From positions 434,001 through 498,000 of the forward strand of contig NZ_FTPP01000002.1 in NCBI RefSeq assembly GCF_900156345.1: a stretch of DNA of 64,000 nt, written 5' to 3'. The notes below the pieces were generated by a model, which had not been told where the DNA came from, searched no databases, and worked only from the letters and a program-made list of their open reading frames with translations. Below, piece by piece: positions 8,449-17,096 of this stretch (position 1 is its first letter; each line of letters begins with the position of its first letter). The translations under genes and the position numbers were made by a program. The DNA is from Pontibacter indicus. GTDB taxonomy: Bacteria > Bacteroidota > Bacteroidia > Cytophagales > Hymenobacteraceae.

Positions 8449-8594
8449 ATTGCTGATTGTTGATTGCCAATTGTTTAAAGTTGGTATAAAACAACAGTTG
8501 GCTGTGGCAGCAGCTGACGACGCAGCGGCATCGATAGCAAGGAAAGAACACTGGTATTGTGGTATTGTAGAATAGCAATCAACAATCAGCAATT
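8448..8594 (+). repeat. 147-bp inverted-repeat element between rfbB and rfbA
   Basis: Twenty-base arms at 8448-8467 and 8575-8594 are perfect inverted complements (AATTGCTGATTG and onward). They enclose 107 bp with no open frame of note. The element begins at the last base of the rfbB stop and ends 12 bp before rfbA. A related sequence lies at 15271-15300. This is the shape of a small non-autonomous repeat (MITE-like), though no target-site duplication is obvious. Because it sits within an operon it may fold in the mRNA. Confidence 0.75.
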
Positions 8595-8606
8595 AACAAT
8601 CAAAGC

Positions 8607-9473
8607 ATGAAAGGCATCATCCTGGCCGGGGGCTCCGGCACGAGGCTTCACCCCCTGACGCTGGCCGTGAGCAAGCAGCTCATGCCCGTCTACGACAAGC
8701 CCATGATCTACTACCCGCTCTCGACGCTCATGCTGGCCGGGATACGGGAGATATTGATCATCTCCACGCCCCACGACCTGCCGCTCTTCGAGCGACTCTT
8801 GGGCGACGGCTCCAGGATCGGCTGCCGCTTTGAGTACAGGGTGCAGGAGGTGCCCAACGGGCTGGCGCAGGCTTTTGTGATCGGCCAGGAGTTCATCGGA
8901 GAGGACAAGGTGGCCCTGGTGCTGGGCGACAACATTTTCTACGGGGCAGGCATGGGAAGTGTGCTGCGCCAGAACGCGGACCCCGACGGGGGTGTGGTCT
9001 ACGCCTACCACGTCCAGGACCCGGAGCGCTACGGGGTGGTTGAGTTCAACAATTCAGGCAGGGCCGTCTCCATCGAGGAGAAGCCAGATGTACCCAAGTC
9101 AAACTACGCCGTGCCGGGCCTCTACTTCTACGACAACGAGGTGGTGGGCATTGCCAGGAGTCTGGCGCCCAGCGCGCGGGGCGAGTACGAGATCACCGAC
9201 GTCAACCGCGAGTACCTGCGCAGGGGCAAGCTGAAGGTGGGCGTGCTCAACCGCGGCACGGCCTGGCTCGACACGGGCACCATCCAGTCGCTGATGCAGG
9301 CGGCCACGTTCGTGCAGGTGATCGAGGAGCGGCAGGGCCTGAAAATCGGCTGCGTCGAGGAAGTGGCCTGGCGCATGGGCTTCATCAACGACGAGCAGCT
9401 AAAGGCCGCAGCCGAGCCCTTGCGCAAGAGCGAATACCTGCTCCGCATTATGAAGGAGAAGCAGCCTTGGTAG
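8607..9473 (+). CDS. rfbA: Glucose-1-phosphate thymidylyltransferase
   Basis: First step of dTDP-sugar synthesis: dTTP plus glucose-1-phosphate gives dTDP-glucose. Nucleotidyltransferase signature [11 protein letters not shown] near the N-terminus, then [30 protein letters not shown] and the late WLDTGT. At 288 residues it has the normal RmlA length. It follows rfbB across the inverted-repeat element. Like rfbB it is strongly G/C-biased at third positions and contains no GGTATA word. rfbC and rfbD do not follow. The intermediate may therefore feed an amino-sugar or other deoxysugar pathway, or the remaining genes lie elsewhere. Confidence 0.96.
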   Translation: MKGIILAGGSGTRLHPLTLAVSKQLMPVYDKPMIYYPLSTLMLAGIREILIISTPHDLPLFERLLGDGSRIGCRFEYRVQEVPNGLAQAFVIGQEFIGEDKVALVLGDNIFYGAGMGSVLRQNADPDGGVVYAYHVQDPERYGVVEFNNSGRAVSIEEKPDVPKSNYAVPGLYFYDNEVVGIARSLAPSARGEYEITDVNREYLRRGKLKVGVLNRGTAWLDTGTIQSLMQAATFVQVIEERQGLKIGCVEEVAWRMGFINDEQLKAAAEPLRKSEYLLRIMKEKQPW

Positions 9474-9580
9474 TAGTTTTTTTACAAGTTTGAGAGTGGG
9501 CCGGTAAGTAGGCCGGGTCAATTAGATGCTGCTAGTGGAGTATAGCAGGTGTAATACATTGTTTACTCAACATCTTTCAC

Positions 9581-10750
9581 CTATATCACAAACCCTAGTA
9601 ATAAGCCTGTCAGGATCAGGACTGGCGCAGGTATACGGGTAAACATCAGCAGGGCAAACGTAATAACCACTATACCGAAGTTGAGCAGCGTGTTATCGAT
9701 CGGGTGGTAGAGCATGATGGCGGCTGCTACTACCATGCCGGAACTGACGGCACTTATACCTTCCAGCGAAGCCCGAACGACCCGGTACTTTTTAAGCCCG
9801 TCCCAAAACCGGATAACAAAGAAGATGAGGAAGGTGCCAGGTAGGAAAATACCCACTGTAGCCACAAACGAGCCTAAAAACTGACCGGCTATACCATACT
9901 CGCGCATGGCCAGGTTGCCTACAAAGGCGGTAAACGAAAAGGTCGGCCCCGGCAGTGCCTGCGCAATGGCGTAACCCGACAAAAACTCTTCTCCGGTCAG
10001 ATAGCCTTTAAACTGCACAAACTCGGTATACATCAGCGGTACCAGTACCTGTCCGCCGCCAAAAACCATGCTGCCGTTACGGTAGAAGTTCTCAAATAGC
10101 CTGACGGGCAACGACGAAGTCGCCCCACCCAGCGCCGCAGCAAGTATAAACACGCCTACGTACAAAAAGAAGTTGGCCCATTGGATGTCCAACTTCTTGT
10201 CCTTTTCCTGGGGGTGTTGCTTAAAGCGCAGCGCAGTCACAGCGCCACCGGAAATCAACAGCAACGGGTATACCCACGGGGACCGGAAAAAGTACGACAG
10301 TATCGCCGCAAATACCATCAGCACAACGGCTATCTTAGTGGTGACCACTTTCACGCTGATCTTCCAGGCGGCATAGGCCACAAAGCTGACCGCCATAGGC
10401 AGTACGATGCTGAGGAAATGGAGCGAGATATTATTCTCCTGCAGGTAGGAGATCACAAAGCCAGCCAGTGCCATGGTGGTAGCGGCGGGCATAATCCAGA
10501 CGAGCAGGGTGAGGTAAGCCAGGTTAGGTCCGCCGATCTTAAAACCGATGGCCGTTATGGTTTGCGTGGAGGTTGGACCGGGCAGAATCTGGCAAAGCGC
10601 ATTCAGTTCTATCAGTTCCTGGTCAGAGAGATAGCGTCGCTTTTCTACGAGCAACTTAAACATCATCGCGATATGCGCCTGCGGTCCCCCAAACGCGGTA
10701 AGCGCAAGTAGCAGCACGTCTTTCAGGAAGATGTAGTAGCGCAGGCTCAT
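9581..10750 (-). CDS. chrA: Chromate transporter, ChrA family (two-domain)
   Basis: An integral membrane protein of 389 residues with about 10-12 hydrophobic segments in two homologous halves, as in long-chain CHR transporters. The N-terminal half has FGGPQAHIA and LPGPTSTQ. The C-terminal half repeats the pattern with FGGGQVLVPLMYTEFV and ALPGPTFSFTAF. Family members export chromate, probably against sulfate or proton gradients. Many CHR proteins outside metal-resistance plasmids have unproven substrates, so the physiological role is open. It is monocistronic and converges with rfbA across a 107-bp gap. Confidence 0.88.
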   Translation of the reverse strand: MSLRYYIFLKDVLLLALTAFGGPQAHIAMMFKLLVEKRRYLSDQELIELNALCQILPGPTSTQTITAIGFKIGGPNLAYLTLLVWIMPAATTMALAGFVISYLQENNISLHFLSIVLPMAVSFVAYAAWKISVKVVTTKIAVVLMVFAAILSYFFRSPWVYPLLLISGGAVTALRFKQHPQEKDKKLDIQWANFFLYVGVFILAAALGGATSSLPVRLFENFYRNGSMVFGGGQVLVPLMYTEFVQFKGYLTGEEFLSGYAIAQALPGPTFSFTAFVGNLAMREYGIAGQFLGSFVATVGIFLPGTFLIFFVIRFWDGLKKYRVVRASLEGISAVSSGMVVAAAIMLYHPIDNTLLNFGIVVITFALLMFTRIPAPVLILTGLLLGFVI

Positions 10751-10767
10751 AACGGGTAAAAATAAAA

Positions 10768-10798
10768 AAAGAGAGACAGCTTCCAGCTATCCCTCTTT
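10768..10798 (-). terminator. Terminator of the 2-oxoglutarate oxygenase gene
   Basis: Arms 10768-10781 and 10785-10798 pair with two mismatches around a 3-nt loop. On the minus strand the hairpin is followed by a T-run (A-run at 10764-10770). Confidence 0.6.
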
Positions 10799-10886
10799 TT
10801 TTATTTTAATAATAAATATATAGATATAATTAATTCACTAAACAATTCACAGGTGTTTTGCCCTTTGTTCAAATCCCTATACCTTC

Positions 10887-11870
10887 TTAGGCTTTCTTAA
10901 GTCCCAGTTCTACCAGGCGCTCGTTCAGGTATTCGCCTGCAGTGGCATCCGGGTAGGCTTTCGGGTTCTGCTCGTCTATGCAGCTCTCCAGGCAGGTCAG
11001 ATCCATTTCGGAACGCGGGTGCATGAAGAACGGAATAGAGTAGCGGGAAGTGTGCATCAGCTCACGCGGCGGGTTCACCACCCGGTGGATGGTCGACTTC
11101 AGCTTGTTATTGGTCAGGCGGGCCAGCATGTCGCCCACGTTTACCACCACCTGCTCTGGCAGGGCCGTGATCGGGATCCATTTGCCATCGCGGCGCAGCA
11201 CCTGCAGACCGTCGGCGCTGGCGCCCATCAGTAGCGTGATCAGGTTGATGTCGCCGTGCTCGGCGGCACGCACTGCATCGGCTGGCACGCTGTCCGGGTT
11301 CTCGATCGGGAAGTAGTGGATCGGGCGCAAAATGCTATTGCCGTACTTCACTTTCTCATCGAAGTAAGTCTCTTCCAGGCCCAGATGAATGGCAATGGCG
11401 CGCAGCACCTGCTTGCCAGCTGCCTCCAGCTTGGTATAGGCCTCCAGGGTGGTTTCCTGAAGCTCTGGTACTTCGGCTGGCCAGATGTTGGCCGGGTATT
11501 CTGCTTTGATCGGGTCGTTGTCAGGTATACCGCTCAGTTCCTGTCCCACGTGGTAGAACTCTTTCAGGTCGCCGGTGTTGAAGCCTTTGGCCTTTTCCTT
11601 GCCCTTGCCCACATAGCCGCGCTGGCCGGCAAGCTCCGGGTTTTCGTACTTTTGCTTCACCTCATCTGGCAAGGCAAAAAACTTCTTCACGGCTGCGTAT
11701 AGTCTTTCTGTCAGGTCATCGCTCAGGCCGTGGTTTTTCAGGGCGATAAAGCCAATGTTCTGATAAGCGCTTCCCAACTGCTGCACAAACCGTGCTCTGC
11801 GTCCTTCATCTCCTGATGTAAAATCAGCTAAGTCCAATGAAGGAACTTCATCAAACAAAATCTCGCTCAT
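10887..11870 (-). CDS. Isopenicillin N synthase-like Fe(II)/2-oxoglutarate oxygenase
   Basis: A soluble non-haem iron oxygenase of 327 residues. Iron ligands His205 and Asp207 (EHGD) and His262 (STIHRVVNP) form the two-His-one-carboxylate site. Arg276 and Ser278 (SRYSIPFF) would hold the 2-oxoglutarate carboxylate. The N-terminal domain has the family's IGFIALKNHGL. Close relatives include plant-type dioxygenases and bacterial proteins of unknown substrate. Nothing nearby points to antibiotic synthesis, so isopenicillin N is not claimed as product. It has its own terminator (10768-10798). Confidence 0.85.
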   Translation of the reverse strand: MSEILFDEVPSLDLADFTSGDEGRRARFVQQLGSAYQNIGFIALKNHGLSDDLTERLYAAVKKFFALPDEVKQKYENPELAGQRGYVGKGKEKAKGFNTGDLKEFYHVGQELSGIPDNDPIKAEYPANIWPAEVPELQETTLEAYTKLEAAGKQVLRAIAIHLGLEETYFDEKVKYGNSILRPIHYFPIENPDSVPADAVRAAEHGDINLITLLMGASADGLQVLRRDGKWIPITALPEQVVVNVGDMLARLTNNKLKSTIHRVVNPPRELMHTSRYSIPFFMHPRSEMDLTCLESCIDEQNPKAYPDATAGEYLNERLVELGLKKA

Positions 11871-11968
11871 ATAGTCTTTTTTGTATACTTTTACGTTAAT
11901 ATTACGTAGTGCGCAATATACAAATAAAAACAGTATATTGGCTATTTGCTAATTCAAACCCTCTCTAG

Positions 11969-12805
11969 ATGAAAAAAACCTACTTACTCTTTGCTTCAGC
12001 CCTTATGCTGGCTTTTGCCTCCTGCGACACCACGCGTCAGATGCAGGATGATGAAACGCGCACCCCGGTAATGGCCACCACGACAGGGCCTACTCCAACG
12101 GGAGCTGTGATGAGCAAAGGCGGATTGCGTGTTTTCGCTTTCGACGATTCGCAGAAATACCCGGAGTCTCAGCTCCGACTGAATACGCCGCCCGAGAACG
12201 GTGTGGTGCAGCCTGGCCCGGTTGAGTTTGTGTACGAACTGTCTAACTTCCAGCTCACGCGCATGACGCCTCACTCCAACTCGGAGTTTATGGCCAACTC
12301 AAAAGAAGGACAGCACATCCATAACATCGTAGACAACGAGCCTTACACTGCTCATTACGAGACTTCATTCACAAAGGAGATGGAGGAAGGCGAGCACGTG
12401 GTGCTTTCATTCATTTCACGCTCTTACCACGAAAGTTTAAAGCATAGAGGTGCCTATGACCTGCGCATGGTTACCGTGGGCAGACCACAGCAGCGCATGG
12501 AGTTCGACCTGAAGGGACAGCACATGTTCTACAGCCGTCCGAAAGGCGAGTACGTGGGCAGCGACACCCGCCGCATCATGCTGGACTTCTATCTGGTGAA
12601 CACTGACCTGTCGACGACTGGCAACAAGGTACGCGCCACGATCAACGGCAACGAGTTCATCCTCGACAAGTGGATGCCGCACATCATCGAAGGCCTGCCA
12701 ATGGGCGAAACGACCATCAAGCTGGAGCTGATCAACAACGCCGGCGCCGTTATACCTGGTCCTTACAACACCGTAACGCGCACCATCACGCTGAAAGAAA
12801 GCTAG
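11969..12805 (+). CDS. Conserved Bacteroidota lipoprotein, unknown function
   Basis: Signal peptide MKKTYLLFASALMLAFASC with lipobox FASC, so lipidated at Cys19. The 278-residue chain has a Thr/Pro-rich linker (about 30-48) and then a conserved domain. Striking stretches are GQHIHNIVDNEPY, LSFISRSYHESLKH, FYSRPKGEY and LDFYLVNTDLS. As far as I recall, homologues are sometimes labelled phosphopeptide-binding proteins, but I see no evidence for that activity. The end (NTVTRTITL) resembles an Ig-like beta-strand. Single gene with a strong terminator. The His-rich HIH motif could bind metal (speculative). Confidence 0.75.
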   Translation: MKKTYLLFASALMLAFASCDTTRQMQDDETRTPVMATTTGPTPTGAVMSKGGLRVFAFDDSQKYPESQLRLNTPPENGVVQPGPVEFVYELSNFQLTRMTPHSNSEFMANSKEGQHIHNIVDNEPYTAHYETSFTKEMEEGEHVVLSFISRSYHESLKHRGAYDLRMVTVGRPQQRMEFDLKGQHMFYSRPKGEYVGSDTRRIMLDFYLVNTDLSTTGNKVRATINGNEFILDKWMPHIIEGLPMGETTIKLELINNAGAVIPGPYNTVTRTITLKES

Positions 12806-12830
12806 GATCTTCAGAAAAAGATAAAGTAAG

Positions 12831-12862
12831 AAAAAGCCCGCGACCATCATCGCGGGCTTTTT
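12831..12862 (+). terminator. Rho-independent terminator
   Basis: Thirteen-base arms (12831-12843, 12850-12862) around a 6-nt loop, G/C-rich, flanked by A- and T-runs. 26 bp after the lipoprotein stop. Confidence 0.92.
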
Positions 12863-12960
12863 TTGGTATAGTTTTGGCTATATAGCTCAAAATTAATGTT
12901 TTGCTGAGCAGTGCATTGTGTGCTGCCAAAAAACGAAACCCTTTAACCGCTTCTGATAAC

Positions 12961-13704
12961 ATGAGAAAACAACTACTTGCTGCCGTTGCGGCACTAGCTC
13001 TCTTGGCTTCCTGCAAAAAAGATGATCCCGTTGTCGTCCCCACACCTGAGTTTACTATTCCGGAAGAGTTTTATACCGCATGGGAGGGAGTTGCCTTTAC
13101 GGATGTAAGCCAGGCTGATGCTTATAAGTGGGACTTTGGAAATGGCGAGACATCTACATCCCGCATCCCTGATATGTTTACCTATAAAAAGCCGGGGAGC
13201 TATACTGTAAAGCTTACAACATATACCAACGGCCAGGCCAAAACGATAATAAAAGTGGTAAAAGTGGCGCAGCTATATGCCTACGAGGTAGAGCTGCGCA
13301 GTTATCTTGAAAACTATGCCTTAGAGGGCGGCGACATATCCGCTCCTTCTGAAGGCAACCCTGATGTATACCTGCAAGTGGCTACATATGAAAACAATGC
13401 AGAGCAGGTTATATACACAAGTGATACTCAGTACAACGTATCCAGAGATCAATTGCCCTTGACCTTTGCAGTAGATCGCATACCAGTTGGTGGTGAATTC
13501 AGGCATTATAATTACCCATTCTTTAGTTTCTATGATCAAAAAGAAAACAAGGCTGACAGGCTAATCGCACATAATTATGTAGGTGGGGGCAGCTCCAGGT
13601 TTCACCTTGATAAAGAAACGAAGGAGGGCCATTTTGCATACCAGCGCGGCACAGACGACTGGGGCTCGCATCTAGTAGTAAAATTTAGAGCCGAGTTGCC
13701 TTAA
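12961..13704 (+). CDS. PKD-domain lipoprotein, unknown function
   Basis: The frame is open from 12901, but the ATG at 12961 begins a normal lipoprotein signal (MRKQLLAAVAALALLASC, Cys18), followed by the Lys-Lys-Asp-Asp outer-surface type linker. Residues about 30-90 form a PKD-like Ig domain: AYKWDFGNGETSTSRIPDMFTYKKPGSYTVKL. The rest (about 100-245) is a beta-rich domain I do not recognise. Base composition is somewhat more A/T-rich than its neighbours. Probably cell-surface exposed. Monocistronic; its stop codon overlaps the first arm of the terminator. Confidence 0.8.
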   Translation: MRKQLLAAVAALALLASCKKDDPVVVPTPEFTIPEEFYTAWEGVAFTDVSQADAYKWDFGNGETSTSRIPDMFTYKKPGSYTVKLTTYTNGQAKTIIKVVKVAQLYAYEVELRSYLENYALEGGDISAPSEGNPDVYLQVATYENNAEQVIYTSDTQYNVSRDQLPLTFAVDRIPVGGEFRHYNYPFFSFYDQKENKADRLIAHNYVGGGSSRFHLDKETKEGHFAYQRGTDDWGSHLVVKFRAELP

Positions 13705-13751
13705 AAATGAAAAAGGGCTACCCAACATATGGGTAGCCCTTTTTCATTTTT
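13703..13751. terminator. Bidirectional terminator
   Basis: Perfect 21-base arms (13703-13723 and 13731-13751) around a 7-nt loop, with A-run and T-run ends. It separates the PKD lipoprotein from the convergent floA. Confidence 0.93.
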
Positions 13752-13765
13752 TGACTAGATATGAA

Positions 13766-14752
13766 TTACTCCTTCGGTTTATTCTGCCCGCCCTGGCCTG
13801 GGTGGGCAATGGAGTTGCGCATGTCGGTGTCGGACTGGATGTTCTGCATTTTGTAGTAGTCCATGATGCCGAGGTTGCCGTTGCGGAAGGCCGCTGAGAT
13901 GGCCTGTGGAATTTCCACTTCGGCAGCAATTACGGAGGCGCGTGCTTCTTGTGCTTTGGCTTTCATTTCCTGCTCTACGGCAACGGCCATGGCGCGACGC
14001 TCCTCTGCCTTGGCCTCGGCTACTTTCAGGTCGGCGCTTGCCTGGTCAATCTGCAGTTTGGCGCCAATGTTCTCGCCCACATCAATGTCGGCAATGTCAA
14101 TGGACAGGATTTCGTAGGCTGTGCCTGCGTCCAGGCCTTTCTGCAGCACCAGTTTCGAGATGATGTCCGGGTTTTCGAGTACGCTCTTGTGCGATGCAGA
14201 TGAACCGATCGAGGTCACGATACCCTCGCCCACACGGGCCAGAATGGTTTCTTCACCGGCACCACCCACCAGCTGCATGATGTTGGCGCGCACCGTCACA
14301 CGGGCTTTGGCGATCAGCTGAATACCGTCCTGGGCTACGGCGGCCACATTGGGCGTATTGATCACTTTCGGGTTTACAGAAGTGGTAACGGCCTCAAACA
14401 CATCACGACCGGCCAGGTCGATGGCAGTGGCCTGCTTAAAAGAAAGCGGAATGTTGGCTTTGTCTGCTGAAATGAGCGCCCGGATGACGTTCGGAACATT
14501 ACCGCCGGCCAGGTAGTGGGTCTCCAGCTCGGTGGTGGTCACGTCTATACCTGCTTTGGTGGCGTTGATCATAGAGTTGACGATGAGGCTCGGTGGCACC
14601 TTACGGATACGCATGAATACCAGCTCCAGCAACCCAACCTTAACGCCTGAGAAAAGAGCCGTGATCCAGAGGCTAATGGGAACAAAGTAAAGGAAAATGA
14701 ACAGCAGGATGATGCCGCCCGCAATAAGGAATAAGATTGAAAAATTTTCCAT
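13766..14752 (-). CDS. floA: Flotillin-like membrane scaffold protein FloA
   Basis: A SPFH-family protein of 328 residues. It has one N-terminal membrane segment (about 5-25), the SPFH domain (about 40-220, with [17 protein letters not shown] and [16 protein letters not shown]) and a coiled-coil tail rich in Ala/Glu ([20 protein letters not shown]). It organises functional membrane microdomains. Upstream with a 9-bp gap lies the NfeD-family gene, the conserved partner of flotillins. Length and the lack of the long flotillin-2 tail match FloA (YqfA) rather than FloT. The C-terminal end is Gly/Gln/Pro-rich. Confidence 0.95.
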   Translation of the reverse strand: MENFSILFLIAGGIILLFIFLYFVPISLWITALFSGVKVGLLELVFMRIRKVPPSLIVNSMINATKAGIDVTTTELETHYLAGGNVPNVIRALISADKANIPLSFKQATAIDLAGRDVFEAVTTSVNPKVINTPNVAAVAQDGIQLIAKARVTVRANIMQLVGGAGEETILARVGEGIVTSIGSSASHKSVLENPDIISKLVLQKGLDAGTAYEILSIDIADIDVGENIGAKLQIDQASADLKVAEAKAEERRAMAVAVEQEMKAKAQEARASVIAAEVEIPQAISAAFRNGNLGIMDYYKMQNIQSDTDMRNSIAHPGQGGQNKPKE

Positions 14753-14761
14753 TGAGTTGTT

Positions 14762-15235
14762 TTAGGTAATTGCTTCGACTGTGATTTTATTCGCTACTAT
14801 TTTGATGATGCGCACCGGGGTGTTGGGTGGCAGAAAAGTGCCGGCTGTCTGCACTTCGTGGCGCCGCTCCTTAAAAATGGCCGTACCCTGTGGACGCAGT
14901 GCCGATACAGTTATACCTTCTTCGCCTACTTCCAGCAGGTGAGGGTTCTCTTCGTTCACCCGGCTTTTGTTACTGTCTTTGAGTGCAAACCGTGACCAGG
15001 CGTCCGACCTGAAACTATAGAAGATCGTCAGGCCACCAGCCAGCACGGATCCCGCCAACACCAGATGACCGGTTTCGGTGCCCAAAGCGGCATAGCTGAT
15101 CCAGACCCCGACGGCCACCAGTAGAAAGCCCAGAATGCCCACAATGGTAAAGCCCGGCACAAAAATGAGTTCCACTACGATCAGGACAAGACCAATGACG
15201 ATGAGCAGCACTACTGTAAGCCAGTCTATGAGCAT
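14762..15235 (-). CDS. NfeD-family membrane protein
   Basis: 157 residues: about three N-terminal membrane helices (VVLLIVIGLVLIVVELIF, IVGILGFLLVAVGVWIS, GHLVLAGSVLAGG). A soluble OB-fold NfeD domain follows (LEVGEEGITVSALRPQGTAIF, VRIIKIVANKITVE). It is the short, protease-less form that pairs with FloA, and it is first in the two-gene operon. Proposed roles are membrane-protein quality control and raft organisation. An A/T-rich leader carrying an ATTGTTGATTG-type repeat lies just upstream. Confidence 0.9.
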   Translation of the reverse strand: MLIDWLTVVLLIVIGLVLIVVELIFVPGFTIVGILGFLLVAVGVWISYAALGTETGHLVLAGSVLAGGLTIFYSFRSDAWSRFALKDSNKSRVNEENPHLLEVGEEGITVSALRPQGTAIFKERRHEVQTAGTFLPPNTPVRIIKIVANKITVEAIT

Positions 15236-15270
15236 AGTTTCGGAGTAGGTTTAGGTAAATATAGTAAAAT

Positions 15271-15300
15271 AATTGTTTATTGTTGATTGTTAATTGTTGG
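15271..15300. repeat. Single arm-like copy of the ATTGTTGATTG repeat
   Basis: Sequence of the type TTATTGTTGATTGTTAATTG, close to the arms of the element at 8448-8594 but without a partner arm. It lies in the leader of the nfeD-floA operon. Confidence 0.5.
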
Positions 15301-15366
15301 ATGCAATTTGGGTAGAAAGTTATACGTGGCCATCGCATTAGACAAAAACTAGAATGACTTTAAAGC

Positions 15367-15403
15367 AAAATCGCCGCTTCCCTGTCTGGGAAGCGGCGAT
15401 TTT
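15367..15403 (-). terminator. Terminator of proS
   Basis: Perfect 16-base arms (15367-15382, 15388-15403), very G/C-rich, 5-nt loop. On the minus strand a T-run follows. 30 bp after the proS stop. Confidence 0.92.
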
Positions 15404-15432
15404 TATGTTCGAATGCCGAAAATTATTAGCAA

Positions 15433-16911
15433 TTAGTAAGCCTTCGCGAAGTATACCCTTCGTTTCGATGGCTTGCCCGTGATCATGTCCACGCCGTCTT
15501 CTTCCGGCGTGTCGAGGGCGATGCAGCGGATCGTGGCCTTTGTCTCTTCTTTGATGCGCTCTTCTGTCTCCGGTGTGCCATCCCAGTGGGCCAGCACAAA
15601 ACCGCCCTTGGTATCGATTACCTGCTTGAACTCTTCGTAGGAGTCTACTTTGGTGGTGTTCTCCTCGCGGAAGGTCAGTGCCTTGTTGTAGATGTTTTCC
15701 TGTATCTCGTCGAGCAGGGCAGGTATAAGTGTCGCCAGGCTATCGAATTGCTGGGTGCTCTTCTCTTTGGTGTCGCGGCGGGCCACTTCGGCGGTGCCGT
15801 TCTCCAGGTCGCGGGCTCCGATGGCGATGCGCACCGGCACACCTTTCAACTCCCACTCGGCAAACTTAAAGCCAGGGCGCTCGGTGTCGCGGTTGTCGAA
15901 CTTCACGCTGATGCCTTTCGCCTCGAGTTCTTTCTTCAGTTGCAGTACCTTCTCGCTGATCTGGGCCAGTTGCTCGTCGCCTTTGTAAATCGGCACGATC
16001 ACTACCTGGATAGGCGCCAGCTTTGGAGGGAGTACGAGGCCTTCGTCGTCGGAGTGGGCCATTACGAGTGCGCCCATCAGGCGTGTGCTCACACCCCAGG
16101 ATGTACCCCACACGTGCTCCAGGCCGCCTTCTTTCGTGGCAAACTTCACATCAAAGGCCTTGGCAAAATTCTGGCCCAGGAAGTGGGAAGTACCCGCCTG
16201 CAGCGCCTTGCCGTCCTGCATCAGTCCCTCAATACAATAGGTGTTCAGCGCGCCGGCGAAGCGCTCGCTCTCTGTCTTTACACCGCGTACCACTGGCAGG
16301 GCAATATACTGCTCAGCGAAGGTGGCGTATACCTCCAGCATCTGTTCCGCTTCGGCAACGGCCTCCTCGGAAGTGGCGTGGGCCGTGTGGCCTTCCTGCC
16401 ACAGGAATTCGGCGGTACGCAGGAACAGACGCGTGCGCATTTCCCAGCGCACCACGTTCGCCCACTGGTTTACCAGGATAGGCAGGTCGCGGTAGCTCTG
16501 GATCCAGCCTTTGTAAGTGTTCCAGATCACAGCTTCTGAGGTAGGACGAACAATCAGCTCCTCTTCGAGTTTAGCATTGGGGTCCACGCGAAGTTTGCCG
16601 GGCTTGTCCGGGTCGTTCTGCAGGCGGTAATGGGTTACCACGGCGCATTCCTTGGCAAAGCCTTCAGCGTTCTGCTCCTCGGCTTCAAACAGGCTCTTGG
16701 GTACGAACAGCGGGAAATAGGCGTTTTCGTGGCCGGTTGCTTTGAACATGTCGTCCAGCTGGCGTTGCATTTTTTCCCAGATAGCGTAGCCGTACGGCTT
16801 GATCACCATGCAGCCGCGCACCGCAGAATTCTCCGCCAGACCGGCTTTTTTTACCAGTTCGTTATACCATAGCGAATAGTCCTCGCTTCTTTTTGGCAGC
16901 CCTTTGCTCAT
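15433..16911 (-). CDS. proS: Prolyl-tRNA synthetase, archaeal/eukaryal type (type 3)
   Basis: Charges tRNA-Pro. At 492 residues it is the short ProS type common in Bacteroidota, without the YbaK-like editing insertion of the E. coli enzyme. Class II motifs: [21 protein letters not shown] (motif 2) and [18 protein letters not shown] (motif 3). Then comes the anticodon-binding domain ([13 protein letters not shown]) and the C-terminal zinc-like domain ending VYFAKAY, a typical terminal tyrosine. Monocistronic, with a long A/T-rich leader shared with the divergent lipoprotein operon. Confidence 0.96.
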   Translation of the reverse strand: MSKGLPKRSEDYSLWYNELVKKAGLAENSAVRGCMVIKPYGYAIWEKMQRQLDDMFKATGHENAYFPLFVPKSLFEAEEQNAEGFAKECAVVTHYRLQNDPDKPGKLRVDPNAKLEEELIVRPTSEAVIWNTYKGWIQSYRDLPILVNQWANVVRWEMRTRLFLRTAEFLWQEGHTAHATSEEAVAEAEQMLEVYATFAEQYIALPVVRGVKTESERFAGALNTYCIEGLMQDGKALQAGTSHFLGQNFAKAFDVKFATKEGGLEHVWGTSWGVSTRLMGALVMAHSDDEGLVLPPKLAPIQVVIVPIYKGDEQLAQISEKVLQLKKELEAKGISVKFDNRDTERPGFKFAEWELKGVPVRIAIGARDLENGTAEVARRDTKEKSTQQFDSLATLIPALLDEIQENIYNKALTFREENTTKVDSYEEFKQVIDTKGGFVLAHWDGTPETEERIKEETKATIRCIALDTPEEDGVDMITGKPSKRRVYFAKAY

Positions 16912-17059
16912 ATCAGAAAAAATATTTATCTTATATCAGTAATTATTAATCTTTTTGGAATGAATATTGCTTTCAGCATAGTGAAGATTTAATATCATTC
17001 TGGCTCAAAATTACGTTAATATATTATACTATTGATAAGGTTTTGCGCTATTGTGTTTA

Positions 17060-17067
17060 TATCTTTG
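17060..17067 (+). promoter_or_regulatory. Candidate -7 element (TATCTTTG) for the Tyr/Gln-rich lipoprotein operon
   Basis: Fits TAnnTTTG, 30 bp before the ATG at 17097. It lies within the open frame that begins at 17043, which supports the later start. TTTTG at 17042-17045 is too close to be a standard -33 box. Confidence 0.45.
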
Positions 17068-17096
17068 ATATAGAAGCATTTTATCCACAGAAGGCC

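Noticed and set aside
7405..8592. 395-codon minus-strand frame opposite rfbB
   Set aside because: Antisense shadow of the G/C-rich rfbB; composition is abnormal (very Val/Gly/Arg-rich) and it runs through the inverted-repeat element.
10887..11870. Beta-lactam biosynthesis (isopenicillin N synthase)
   Set aside because: The fold and iron site match, but no peptide synthetase or other antibiotic genes are nearby, and the family is functionally broad.
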